Shown: piece by piece, positions 43,069 through 51,111 of the stretch
Layout: the number at the start of each line of letters is the position of its first letter
Position numbering within the stretch: position 1 is the first letter of the stretch
DNA from: Denitrobacterium detoxificans
Lineage (GTDB): Bacteria; Actinomycetota; Coriobacteriia; Coriobacteriales; Eggerthellaceae
Assembly (NCBI RefSeq): GCF_015062615.1
Contig: NZ_SUUH01000004.1
Location: forward strand, 124,001 to 188,000
DNA: 64,000 nucleotides
Direction: 5' to 3'
Notes under the pieces: model-generated
Databases searched by the model: none
Seen by the model: the letters and a program-made list of their open reading frames with translations, nothing else
Told to the model about the DNA's origin: nothing
Made by a program: the position numbers and the translations under genes

Positions 43069-44730
43069 CTACGACTTCCAGTATTTCGTGCTGTCAGCGT
43101 AGCTGGCGGGGTGGGACGGCGTAAGGCCGCCGGTGAGGGCGTGGATGACGGCGTAGCGGCCCATGGTCATGTAGGAACCGCAGCACAGGCCGCCCTGGTA
43201 GAGGTTCCATTCCAGGCCGCCGCAGATGTTGCCTGCGCCCGAGCCTACTGAATATAGGCCGGGGATGGGCTTGTCATCCTTGTCGAGTACGCGGCAGAAC
43301 CCGTCGATCACCACGCCGGAATTGATGGCACTGCAGCGAATCCACTGCCTTACGCCCCAGTACGGCGGCGTGTCGATGGGCTTCATCTTGTCCTTCGCCA
43401 GGCCGAATTCTTCGTCCACGCCGTTGGCGCAGTGCTCATTCCACTTTTCCACGCTCTTCTTCAGGGCGTTCGCGGGAATGCCCAGCTGGCTGGCCAGCTC
43501 GTCGAGCGTGTCGGCGCGGTGCGTGTCGATGAGGCTCGTGTACACGCCTTCGGGGTTCTCCTTGTAGCCGGGGATGTAGTTCTCCAGGGTGGCGATGGGC
43601 GTCTTCGCGCCGTATTTCGCCATGTAGTCGTTATCGAAGATGCGGCAGAAGTGGCCGGGGTCTTCGGCGTCCTTGTTCCACTGCAGCGAAAGGTCCCACG
43701 ATTCCATGGGAATGTCCTCGTTCATGAAGCGTTCGCCTTCCATGGTGAGCGCCATGAAGGGGTAGGAGGTCATGAACATCGGGGCGGCGTCCATGTCGTG
43801 CATGGTCTTGGCATGGTTGACGGGCGTCATGCGGCCGCCTGCCATCATGCTCATCAGGATGCCATCGGCCGTCTTGTTGACCTGCTTCTTCTGGAAGCGA
43901 ACGATGTCGGGGGAGTAGCGCGCCACCAGACTGTCGTTGTTTTGGTAGTCGCCCGCGGCGATGATGACGGCTTTCTTGGCGTTGAACTTGATGTACTTGC
44001 CCTCGCTGCGGCCCACGACGCCGGTAACCTTGCCGTCTTCCACTACCAGTTGCACGGCCGGGGTGCTGTAGAAAATGTCGGCGCCCAGTTCCACGGCGTG
44101 GTCGGCCAGCTTCTGCATGATGGTCTGGTTGTTGATGGGCTTGGGCGAGAAGTTGTTGCTTGCCACGGTGATGTAGCTGCCCTCGTCGAAGTCGGTGCGC
44201 GTTTTCGACGTAACGGGAAGCAGGCCCACCTGGTCGCTCTGGGCGAGCATCCACATGATCATTTCGCCCGCATGCTCTACGTACAGGTCGAGAAGATCGG
44301 GGTTCATGCGGTATCCGCCGGCTTTGCGCCAGGCCTGCTTGTACTGCAGCTTGCCAATCTCATTGCTCTCGTCCAGGATGGGGCCCGAAGAGCCGTTGCC
44401 GTTTGCGATGGCGGTGCTTTCCTTCTGCAGGCAGGCCACGCTCGCGCCTTCTTCCAGCGCGGTGAGTACGGCCGGCACGCCGGCGGTGCCAGCGCCTACC
44501 ACCACGATGTCGTAGGTCTTCTCGTCATCGAACTTCGTGATGGTTTCCACTTCCACCACGGAGTTCTCGAAGTCTTCCGCCGTGGTGCCCTCGGGGTACA
44601 CGCTGCTGGAGGAAGCTTCCTTCGCCTTGTCCTTGGTGCCACCTGAGCAACCTGCCACGAGTCCGCTTAGCGCCGCTGCCCCTCCAACGAGGGCGCTTCC
44701 TTTCAGAAATTCCCTTCTACCGATGCTCAT
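43069..44730 (-). CDS. Tat-exported, lipid-anchored FAD reductase
   Basis: 553 aa from the ATG at 44730. Tat signal GRREFLKGSA at residues 4-13 (one Lys/Arg variant: RREFLK) followed by lipobox LVAGC near 29. FAD motif VVVGAGTAGVPAVLTALEEGA near residue 75. The C-terminal loop (IRCSAINSGVVIDGFCRVLD, then PGLYSVGSGAG) lacks the GG substrate signature of fumarate reductases, and NLYQGGLCCGSYMTMGRYA is typical of these coriobacterial enzymes. Substrate unknown. Divergent from the LuxR-type gene at 45003. Confidence 0.87.
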   Translation of the reverse strand: MSIGRREFLKGSALVGGAAALSGLVAGCSGGTKDKAKEASSSSVYPEGTTAEDFENSVVEVETITKFDDEKTYDIVVVGAGTAGVPAVLTALEEGASVACLQKESTAIANGNGSSGPILDESNEIGKLQYKQAWRKAGGYRMNPDLLDLYVEHAGEMIMWMLAQSDQVGLLPVTSKTRTDFDEGSYITVASNNFSPKPINNQTIMQKLADHAVELGADIFYSTPAVQLVVEDGKVTGVVGRSEGKYIKFNAKKAVIIAAGDYQNNDSLVARYSPDIVRFQKKQVNKTADGILMSMMAGGRMTPVNHAKTMHDMDAAPMFMTSYPFMALTMEGERFMNEDIPMESWDLSLQWNKDAEDPGHFCRIFDNDYMAKYGAKTPIATLENYIPGYKENPEGVYTSLIDTHRADTLDELASQLGIPANALKKSVEKWNEHCANGVDEEFGLAKDKMKPIDTPPYWGVRQWIRCSAINSGVVIDGFCRVLDKDDKPIPGLYSVGSGAGNICGGLEWNLYQGGLCCGSYMTMGRYAVIHALTGGLTPSHPASYADSTKYWKS

Positions 44731-44827
44731 GATCTCCCTTTCCTCGCATCTCGTAGGTTCCGCATCCGCGCTCCTTGTTTCGCGTTGCGTTATTGCGACT
44801 ATGCAAAAAGCGCCCGCCTGCTACCTC

Positions 44828-44868
44828 CCATAAAATCCGTGTATTCCCGAAATTCCCGACCATAAAAT
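44828..44868. promoter_or_regulatory. Nested direct repeats in divergent promoter region
   Basis: CCATAAAAT occurs at 44828-44836 and 44860-44868 and encloses ATTCCCGA at 44843-44850 and 44852-44859. The AT-rich stretch lies in the 272-bp region between the flavoprotein and LuxR-type genes and may be the regulator's binding site. Confidence 0.4.
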
Positions 44869-45002
44869 AGGGGATATTTCAATTCACCCACCATTTCACC
44901 TGGAGTTATTCAATTTGGGTTTCCGTAGGCGGCTGCTTGCCCCTTGTTACGCTTCGAAGGATGCCAGTTCGGGTACAATGACCAGCAACGGAGGGAATTT
45001 GC

Positions 45003-46481
45003 TTGAACGGTACGGGGAGAACAAGGGACTACTGTATCGCCATGATCGGCATGGCGTTTTTCTGGGTGTACTTTCGGCACCAGGCGTTTTTTCAGGCGCT
45101 GTACCCGATGGCCACATCAGCGGAAAGCGGGGGCCATGCCATGCTATACGTGGCGGTCATGCTGGTGCTGTTGGCGTTGTGCGCCCTGGCCATTCCCCTT
45201 GCCCCACGCATTGAGGCGTTGTTGCGAAAGCATCCCGTAAGCGTAATATTGGCAGGAGCCGCGGGAAGCGCGGGCGCGTGGTGTGCGGTTAGTTCCTCGG
45301 GCGTTGTGGGCGTCTCTGCTCTGCAGGTCGTTTCGGTTCCCCTTGTAGCTCTGGGGTTCTTCGCCGCTTGTCTGGCCTGGGCGCGCTATTTCGTGCGCGT
45401 GTTCAGCGCTCGTGCCATAACGCTGCTGGCCCTTTCGTACGTGCTAAGCTTGGTGGTCCTTTCCTACCTGGGATTTAATAGCCAGGTGCGCGACGCCATC
45501 GCCGTCGCGTCGCCGCTGTGTGCCGCGCTCTGTTGGTATGCGCTGCCGCATCCTGCAACGGGCGAAGCGGCGGGTTCCGCATTGGGGCTTTCCGCCGTTA
45601 TCAAGAAGACCGATCCCTACGTGCTGCTCTTCATTGCCTTCCTTTTGGCGGGCAGTTTCGTGCGCGGCATCGTGGACCTAGGCGGCGCTACCGATTTCCG
45701 CTGGCCCATTTCCATCGCCATGGCCGTGGCCGTTCTAGCAGTGTGCGTTCTCTATCAGCGGGGTCGCTTCTTCCAGGGTGCAGGCGAAGACCCCAACGAT
45801 GCCTCCAACGTGGAAGTGATGGTGCTCAAGTGCTGGGTCGCCCTGGCCCTGTGCTTTTTCCTGGGCGCCTTCGCGTTTCTTGTGGCCGGACCCGATTTCG
45901 TTGGTGGCCAGGTGGTCGTGGTATCGCGTTCTACGCTCGACTTCTTCCTGTGGATTTTGCTGTGCAACATGGTGAAACGCGGCAAGCTGCCCTTCGTGCC
46001 CGTGTTTGTGACGTGCAGCATCTTCGTGGAAGCGCTTTCGTGGATCATCAGCTATTCGCTTACGCCTTCGTTGCTGCTCATAAGCGGCACAGAGCGGCTG
46101 GCCGCTTCGGAAATGCTCGTTCTCGTAATCGTGTTTGTCCTGTTGGCGCTCATCATTGCCTTCCTGGGCGTAATCGCGCTGCGGAATGCGAAGAAAGCCT
46201 CCGTTCCCGCGCTTTCCTTTGCCGCAGAGGCGCCCGTGCAGGTAGAAGCGGTGTCGGCTTCGGGCGAGCAGGCGGACGCACTGTCCATTGCTCAGGCATA
46301 TCACCTAACGGCGCGCGAAATGGAAGTGGCCGAGCTGTTTTCGCGCGGGCACAGTATCAAGAAGGTGGCGGCCACGCTCTTCATTTCCACGAGCACGGCG
46401 CAAAGCCATATAAAGAGTGCCTATCGAAAGCTGGGCGTGCATACGCGCGACGAGCTTATTGAAAAGCTTGGCAATGGGTAA
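45003..46481 (+). CDS. Membrane-bound LuxR-type regulator (TTG start)
   Basis: 492 aa from TTG 45003; GGAGGG is eight bases before it and no ATG is suitably placed. Twelve hydrophobic segments to residue ~400, then HTH at ~430-488 (LTAREMEVAELFSRGHSIKK, STSTAQSHIKSAYRKLGVH). In helix 4 AQSH replaces the common VRTH, which may change DNA specificity. Divergent from the flavoprotein at 43069-44730, its likely target. A REP doublet follows ten bases after the stop. Confidence 0.86.
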   Translation: MNGTGRTRDYCIAMIGMAFFWVYFRHQAFFQALYPMATSAESGGHAMLYVAVMLVLLALCALAIPLAPRIEALLRKHPVSVILAGAAGSAGAWCAVSSSGVVGVSALQVVSVPLVALGFFAACLAWARYFVRVFSARAITLLALSYVLSLVVLSYLGFNSQVRDAIAVASPLCAALCWYALPHPATGEAAGSALGLSAVIKKTDPYVLLFIAFLLAGSFVRGIVDLGGATDFRWPISIAMAVAVLAVCVLYQRGRFFQGAGEDPNDASNVEVMVLKCWVALALCFFLGAFAFLVAGPDFVGGQVVVVSRSTLDFFLWILLCNMVKRGKLPFVPVFVTCSIFVEALSWIISYSLTPSLLLISGTERLAASEMLVLVIVFVLLALIIAFLGVIALRNAKKASVPALSFAAEAPVQVEAVSASGEQADALSIAQAYHLTAREMEVAELFSRGHSIKKVAATLFISTSTAQSHIKSAYRKLGVHTRDELIEKLGNG

Positions 46482-46490
46482 GCGGCGCTT

Positions 46491-46589
46491 GGGTGACAGA
46501 GGGACGGTTCTTCTGTCACCCGGCGCTGGCTCCTCGGTGGCCAACCATCCTGGATGAGGGGTGACAGCAGAACCGTCCCTCTGTCACCC
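46491..46589. repeat. REPIN-like inverted doublet
   Basis: Forward copy 46491-46521 and reverse copy 46558-46589, spacer 36 nt. A RAYT-like relic follows within 100 nt. Confidence 0.88.
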
Positions 46590-46681
46590 GCGCTGCTTGA
46601 TGCATTGCCCGACGCCGGCTTTGTCAATCGAACCTTACATAGCGTGCGGGCAATTGCCGCCTTCGGTTGGTGGAGCTGCCG

Positions 46682-46735
46682 TTCGGCGCGATATACCATT
46701 GCATGCGAGGTATGAATCGTATGAAAGGAGCGAAC
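46682..46735 (+). pseudogene. Probable RAYT N-terminal relic
   Basis: The frame reads FGAIYHCMRGMNRMKGA, which matches the conserved start of Y1 transposases (intact copy: SGVYHVVMRGIGRQ). Nothing of the HUH or Tyr motifs remains and the next gene begins at 46737. The match is short, about 14 residues. Confidence 0.4.
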
Positions 46736-46736
46736 G

Positions 46737-46925
46737 ATGCGCTACGAGTACGTGAGGGTGAAGTTGGACAAGAACAACTACGCGATGAATGCCGACATGG
46801 AGAGTCATCGCGAGATCATCGATCTCATGGCTGCCGAGGGAAAGCGCTACGCGGGCTGGTTCCCCGTGACGCAGGGCCCGACGGGAAAGACGGTCGAGTT
46901 CGACCTTATCTTTGAGGTAGCCTAG
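46737..46925 (+). CDS. DUF4177-like small protein
   Basis: 62 aa from ATG 46737 (AAAGGAG before it, itself within the RAYT relic). The sequence MRYEYVRVKLDKNNYAMNAD, then EIIDLMAAEGKRYAGWFPV, has the pattern of DUF4177 proteins: two strands, a helix ending in a xGWxxV turn, and a last strand. Function unknown. The next gene starts at the base after its stop, so the two form an operon with a DNA-binding protein. Confidence 0.6.
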   Translation: MRYEYVRVKLDKNNYAMNADMESHREIIDLMAAEGKRYAGWFPVTQGPTGKTVEFDLIFEVA

Positions 46926-47360
46926 ATGGGAATCGGGGCAAACATCCAAGCAACGCGCCAGGCGAAGGGGCTTACGCAGGAGCGGCTTGCCGAGGTGGTC
47001 GGCGTGTCGCGCCAGACGGTTGCGAAGTGGGAGTCTGGCGAGACCTCGCCCGACCTGGAGCATGCCGCCGCGCTTGCCGATGCGTTGGGATGCACGATGG
47101 ATACGCTTGCTCATTTTGACTCGGCCGGGACTGGGCTTGGTGCGCCCCCAAGGGGCAAGCACCTGTTCGGCAACGTAAAAGTGGGCGAGCGTGGGCAGGT
47201 CGTCATTCCCAAGGAAGCGCGCGAGGTGTTTGGCATACGGCCTGGTGACAAGCTTGTCGTTCTTGGTGAGGAAGGGCAGGGCATCGCGCTCTGCAAGGAG
47301 TCGGACTTCATGGCCGGCGTTGAGGCCGTTATGGAAGCCGTGCGCAAAGGCACTCGATGA
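46926..47360 (+). CDS. HTH_3 (Cro/CI)-AbrB/SpoVT fusion regulator
   Basis: 144 aa, ATG 46926. Residues 5-60 are a Cro/CI-type HTH (IQATRQAKGLTQERLAEVVG, SRQTVAKWESGETSPDLEHA). Residues 82-125 are a swapped-hairpin AbrB/SpoVT domain (NVKVGERGQVVIPKEAREVF, GIRPGDKLVVLGEEGQGIAL). Both bind DNA, so it could bridge two kinds of site; it probably represses its own operon. REP copy six bases after the stop. Confidence 0.85.
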   Translation: MGIGANIQATRQAKGLTQERLAEVVGVSRQTVAKWESGETSPDLEHAAALADALGCTMDTLAHFDSAGTGLGAPPRGKHLFGNVKVGERGQVVIPKEAREVFGIRPGDKLVVLGEEGQGIALCKESDFMAGVEAVMEAVRKGTR

Positions 47361-47365
47361 ACTAG

Positions 47366-47398
47366 GGGGTGACGGCGGAACCGTCCCCCTGTCACCCC
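47366..47398. repeat. REP, single reverse copy
   Basis: Reverse copy with one internal change (GACGGCGGAACC). Located between the HTH-AbrB gene and the first Fic operon. Confidence 0.85.
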
Positions 47399-47471
47399 AG
47401 GTAGCTATTCGAAGATTGAGAAATAGCCGTTCGTCTCGCACGTGGCGAATGCCGGCGGTATCTATAGTCAA

Positions 47472-47523
47472 ATCTGCATCAGCGGCTTATAATCTGCATC
47501 ATCAAGTGTAATATGATGCAGAT
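47472..47523. promoter_or_regulatory. Promoter and three-site operator of the first Fic gene
   Basis: ATCTGCATCA at 47472-47481 and 47492-47501, and its inverse TGATGCAGAT at 47514-47523. TATAAT at 47488-47493 lies between and partly under these sites. A repressor bound here would cover the -10 box; the C-terminal winged helix of the Fic protein itself is a candidate. Confidence 0.65.
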
Positions 47524-47547
47524 AGCGATACTCATGAGGCAGATAAC

Positions 47548-48603
47548 ATGCACGCTTTCGATTACACCGACGCTCCGTCAAAGTTGCTTACGCCCGAGAT
47601 AATCGGCCTGCTAGGTGTTATTCATGAGCACAAGGGCAAGCAGGAGCTGTTCCTAAGTGCGAAGAAGGACGTCTTGGATTCGCTCGGTGGCATCGCGAGA
47701 GTTCAGAGTATTGAATCGTCGAATCGCATCGAGGGAATCTTCACCTCGGCAAAAAGAGTCCGCGACCTTGCAAGCGAAAAGACCACCCCGAAGGGGCGTA
47801 ACGAAGAGGAGATTGCGGGATATCGCGACGCCCTTTCGTTGATTCATGAGAGTCACGACTATATCGACATTACGCCAAACAACATTCTTCAGCTTCATGC
47901 GACCATGTACAAGCGCACCGCTTCTAGCATGGGTGGACATTATAAGGTCGGCGACAATTCTATCGTGGAGATCGATGCAGATGGAAGGCGTGTCGAGCGA
48001 TTTATGCCAATTCCAGCCGTAGCAACGCCAGATGCGATGGAGCGTCTTTGCGAAGCCTATCGAAATGCACTGCACGCGGAACGATTCGATTCGCTGCTGC
48101 TTACTTGTATGTTCGTCTTTGATTTCACCTGCATACATCCCTTTAACGACGGGAATGGCCGTATGAGTCGCCTGCTCACGCTGCTTGCACTTTATCGCAC
48201 GGGCTATCTAGTGGGTAAGTACGTTTCCATCGAGAAGGCCATAGAAGATAGCAAGGCTTCCTATTACGAAGCGCTTAAAGCAAGTTCGGAGAATTGGAAT
48301 AAGGGTCTTAACGATTATGCGCCGTTCGTGCGATACATGCTCGGAGTGATTTTGGGTGCTTGTAGGGATTTGGAGTCACGCGTGACGAGCGTCGAGATGG
48401 GCGATGCGTCGAAGGCCGACCGCGTTGCGGCAGTGTTCGATTGCAAGTTGGGCAAGGTGACAAAAGCCGACATTTTGGCGGAGTGTCCCGATATCAGCCA
48501 GACGACGGTGGAACGCGTTCTTCACAATCTGTTGGTTGCTGGCCGGATCGAAAAAGTTGGGCGTGGGCCGGCAACGGGCTATGTAAGGGTTGAGCGCGAG
48601 TAG
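47548..48603 (+). CDS. Fic/DOC-family protein with C-terminal winged helix
   Basis: 351 aa from ATG 47548. Fic core motif HPFNDGNGRMSRLL near residue 195 with catalytic His and Gly-loop, flap region before it, and an N-terminal inhibitory helix IESSNRIEGI near 60 (S/T-x3-E pattern of class II Fic proteins). Residues ~295-350 form a winged helix (KADILAECPDISQTTVERVL). Such enzymes transfer AMP to a protein hydroxyl; the HTH suggests DNA binding and autoregulation through the operator at 47472. Target unknown. Confidence 0.9.
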   Translation: MHAFDYTDAPSKLLTPEIIGLLGVIHEHKGKQELFLSAKKDVLDSLGGIARVQSIESSNRIEGIFTSAKRVRDLASEKTTPKGRNEEEIAGYRDALSLIHESHDYIDITPNNILQLHATMYKRTASSMGGHYKVGDNSIVEIDADGRRVERFMPIPAVATPDAMERLCEAYRNALHAERFDSLLLTCMFVFDFTCIHPFNDGNGRMSRLLTLLALYRTGYLVGKYVSIEKAIEDSKASYYEALKASSENWNKGLNDYAPFVRYMLGVILGACRDLESRVTSVEMGDASKADRVAAVFDCKLGKVTKADILAECPDISQTTVERVLHNLLVAGRIEKVGRGPATGYVRVERE

Positions 48604-48695
48604 TTGCGACTAGCGTCGCCTGAAATTCTTGCAGTATAGCGTTGCGGGGCGGCGGGCTGCTGGGGTGGGTGCACTTGCTCTGCTTTGCAATTGCG

Positions 48696-48812
48696 CTCTA
48701 ATGACACTTTATTGTCGTTAGAGCGTCATTTGGAATTCTAACGACACTTTACGGCCTTAAAGTGTCGTTAGAAGTTATAGTATGTCTGTAACGCCAATAA
48801 GTTGTCATTAGA
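48696..48812. promoter_or_regulatory. Palindromic operator array of the second Fic gene
   Basis: Two dyads and a half-site: CTCTAATGACA (48696-48706) / TGTCGTTAGAG (48713-48723); a perfect 16-bp pair TTCTAACGACACTTTA (48736-48751) / TAAAGTGTCGTTAGAA (48758-48773); and TTGTCATTAGAAG around 48801-48813 overlapping the ribosome site. The same arrangement, diverged, is found at 54519-54633. Confidence 0.7.
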
Positions 48813-48824
48813 AGGGGGTTGGTA

Positions 48825-49991
48825 ATGAAGCTGACGGAAAACGGGCAGGGTTTCTTGCGAAAGAACCTTTCGGGTGAAGCGGAGTATCTGTCTTACGTGC
48901 CAACCCCCTTGAATGAGATTGTTCCCATCGAGCTTTCCGAGGACGTAGTGAGGCTGCTCGCGTCTTGCTCCAGGAAGCTTGGCGAGCTTGAGGGAATGCT
49001 TCGGTTTGTTCCGAATGCTCAAATGTATCTTACGATGTACGTTCGCAAGGAGGCCCTTCTCTCGGCTCAGATCGAGGGAACGCAATGTACTTTCGACGAC
49101 ATTCTCAACCCGGAGAATGCGGATTTGGCCAAGCGCGATGTGGCCGATGTTGTCTGCTACGTCAAGGCGATGGAATATGCCGTTCGTCGTATGAACGAGC
49201 TTCCCCTTTGCATGCGCTTGCTCAAGGAGGTCCATTCGGTCCTCCTGTCGGGCGTTAGGGGTTCGGAGAAGCAACCTGGTGAGACGAGGGCAACTCAAAA
49301 CTGGATTGGTCCTGGTGGGGTGACCCTTCGGGATGCAACATACATTCCGCCGAACGTGGATGACATGAATGATGCCTTGTATGAGTTGGAGAAGTTTATC
49401 AACGAGGTGGACGACGTCGACCCCATTGTGAAAGCGGCTCTTGTGCATTATCAGTTCGAGACGATCCATCCTTTTCTCGATGGCAATGGTCGTCTGGGCA
49501 GATTGCTCATTACGCTCTCGCTTGTTAATGATCGTATTTTGTCCGATGCGGTGTTTTATCCCTCGTATCAGTTCAAGCTCAATCGTGCTGAGTATTACGA
49601 GCGCCTGATGGATGTAAGGGAAAATGGGTCGTATACGCAGTGGATAGGATTCTTTTGCGCGTGCCTTTTGGCTAGCGCCGAAGATGCCGTCGAATCCTTG
49701 GAGCAACTTGTTGATCTACATAATCGAGATTCGGAATTGATCAACGTATCGCTAGGTAGGTCTTCGGTGAACGGGCAGCGATTGCTTGGTATGCTCGAGC
49801 AACATCCTATCGTTGACGTTTCGTTTGTGGCTGAAAAGCTTGGGGTATCTAGGACGACCGCCAGCAATTTGATAAGGCAATTTGTCGAGCTTGGAATCTT
49901 GAAGATTCGCGAAAAGGGGAAGCATCGTTACCGGACGTTCCTGTACGAAGATTATCTGGCCATCTTGAGGCAGGGAAGCGACCCGTTGTAG
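48825..49991 (+). CDS. Fic-family protein with N-terminal Fic_N and C-terminal HTH
   Basis: 388 aa from ATG 48825, with AAGGGGG six bases before it. Inhibitory helix SAQIEGTQ near residue 84 (S-x3-E), Fic motif HPFLDGNGRLGRLL near 212, substrate-side segment NWIGPGG near 160. Residues ~315-370 form an HTH (VDVSFVAEKLGVSRTTASNL). It belongs to the large group of adenylyltransferases fused to DNA-binding domains. The palindrome array upstream is probably its own operator. Likely part of a stress or defence module. Confidence 0.9.
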   Translation: MKLTENGQGFLRKNLSGEAEYLSYVPTPLNEIVPIELSEDVVRLLASCSRKLGELEGMLRFVPNAQMYLTMYVRKEALLSAQIEGTQCTFDDILNPENADLAKRDVADVVCYVKAMEYAVRRMNELPLCMRLLKEVHSVLLSGVRGSEKQPGETRATQNWIGPGGVTLRDATYIPPNVDDMNDALYELEKFINEVDDVDPIVKAALVHYQFETIHPFLDGNGRLGRLLITLSLVNDRILSDAVFYPSYQFKLNRAEYYERLMDVRENGSYTQWIGFFCACLLASAEDAVESLEQLVDLHNRDSELINVSLGRSSVNGQRLLGMLEQHPIVDVSFVAEKLGVSRTTASNLIRQFVELGILKIREKGKHRYRTFLYEDYLAILRQGSDPL

Positions 49992-49999
49992 GAGGGCTA

Positions 50000-50029
50000 G
50001 GGTGACAAGGGGACGGTTCTTCTGTCACC
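50000..50029. repeat. REP, single forward copy
   Basis: Forward copy with AAGGGG in the centre. It sits exactly between the second Fic gene and a decayed gene whose 5' end is missing. Confidence 0.88.
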
Positions 50030-50041
50030 TGCTTCGTCCAG

Positions 50042-50732
50042 ATGTGTCAGTCGCTTTCGTTTGTCGAGGCTCTCGAGCTGGGTATGGAGCTTTGCGGTAC
50101 CTATGCACTTAGGCCGGGTGGTATCGAGGGCATGGCTCAGCGAGACTATCCGCTGGTCGACGTCGAGACACTCCGGCGTCATTCGCGGGTCTGGCAAGGC
50201 TTCAGCGGTCTTCCTTAGCGCGCAAGGTGTCGAAGTACCTGGTGGCTGGCTCAGCATCGCCTATGGAAACGAAGCTCTACCTCTTGTTGTGTTTGCCTTT
50301 ACAATACGGTGGCTACAACCTGGGCAATCTAGAATTGAATCCGAGATGGAATTGGATCAAGCAGAGATGGAGGTCCTGAGGTGCACTAAAGTAAAGCCCG
50401 ACATGCTGTGGCGTCAGAAGCGCCTAATTGTCGAATACGACGGCAGGCAGCATGAGGAAGAATTGCAGTCGAAATACGACGCGCTTCGCATCACGATACT
50501 TGAGGGGAGGGGTTACACGGTTCGTCGCGTAAAGCGGCATCAGGTATATAACCCCGTAGCCTTCGACAACTTTGCCTCCTCGACCGCTGCGCTTCTTGGC
50601 GTGCGTCGGCGTCCTGTGACCCTGAAGCATCAGCTCGCTCGCGAAGGTCTTCGGCGGGCACTGCTGGGGGGTGCCGCGACTAAGCTGTTGCGTAGCACAC
50701 TCGTCGCATTGGGTGCGTTCTTGCTGGAATGA
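50042..50732 (+). pseudogene. Frameshifted nuclease-like gene (restriction-endonuclease fold, AbiEi-associated type)
   Basis: Coding signal moves through three frames. 50042-50215: FVEALELGMELCGTYALRPG then GFSGLP and a stop. About 50224-50345: KYLVAGSASPMETKLYLLLC then LQYGGYNLGNLELN. From about 50370 on: KPDMLWRQKRLIVEYDGRQH, then VRRVKRHQVYNPVAFDNF. The pieces follow the usual order of a ~300-aa actinobacterial protein whose C-terminal half looks like a PD-(D/E)xK-type nuclease (Asp in KPD, Glu in VEYDG). At least two frameshifts and a missing 5' end next to the REP make it non-functional. Confidence 0.65.
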
Positions 50733-50757
50733 TGTCAGATGAAGGCAGTGTCATTTC

Positions 50758-51042
50758 ATGAAGGGTATTGTTGTTGTGAACGTAAGTCCGCACGTAAAGT
50801 GCGACACGGGTTCGCTTATGCGCGAGATGGCGCGTGATGTGGAAGGCTGGCACCTTCAAGTGTTGATTTTCTCTTATCGGATTATCTGCGATATAGCTAG
50901 CCTTTTTGATGGTGACGCTGATGGTAGCTCTTGTGCCAGCGCAAGAACGTCTCCAACGATTGAAATAGGCTTTAGGCGATTGCCCCGCCCTTCGGGCTCG
51001 GGGTGGGACAATCTGACGTCGCGAAGTATGGTATGGGCATGA
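50758..51042 (+). pseudogene. Possible N-terminal relic of a flavodoxin-like FMN reductase
   Basis: The first ~38 codons read MKGIVVVNVSPHVKCDTGSL and REMARDVEG, like the opening strand and phosphate loop of NADPH-dependent FMN reductases (family pattern: hydrophobic strand, N-x-SP-x-x-x-x-T). After about 50870 the similarity ends and the frame runs through non-coding-looking sequence to 51042. The rest of the 50.7-51.1 kb gap holds a GC hairpin (CCCCG...CGGGG near 50983-51005) and nothing else I can name. Confidence 0.3.
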
Positions 51043-51111
51043 TGGGATGGGCTATCAGATTGATGGCGTTATTTGACAAGGGTTTTGCTCGCCTTGCGGA
51101 TTCGAGCTTTA

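Noticed and set aside
50061..50732. An intact 223-aa protein
   Set aside because: The first ~100 codons are out of frame with the conserved-looking blocks in the other two frames, so this is a decayed gene and only its C-terminal part is real.
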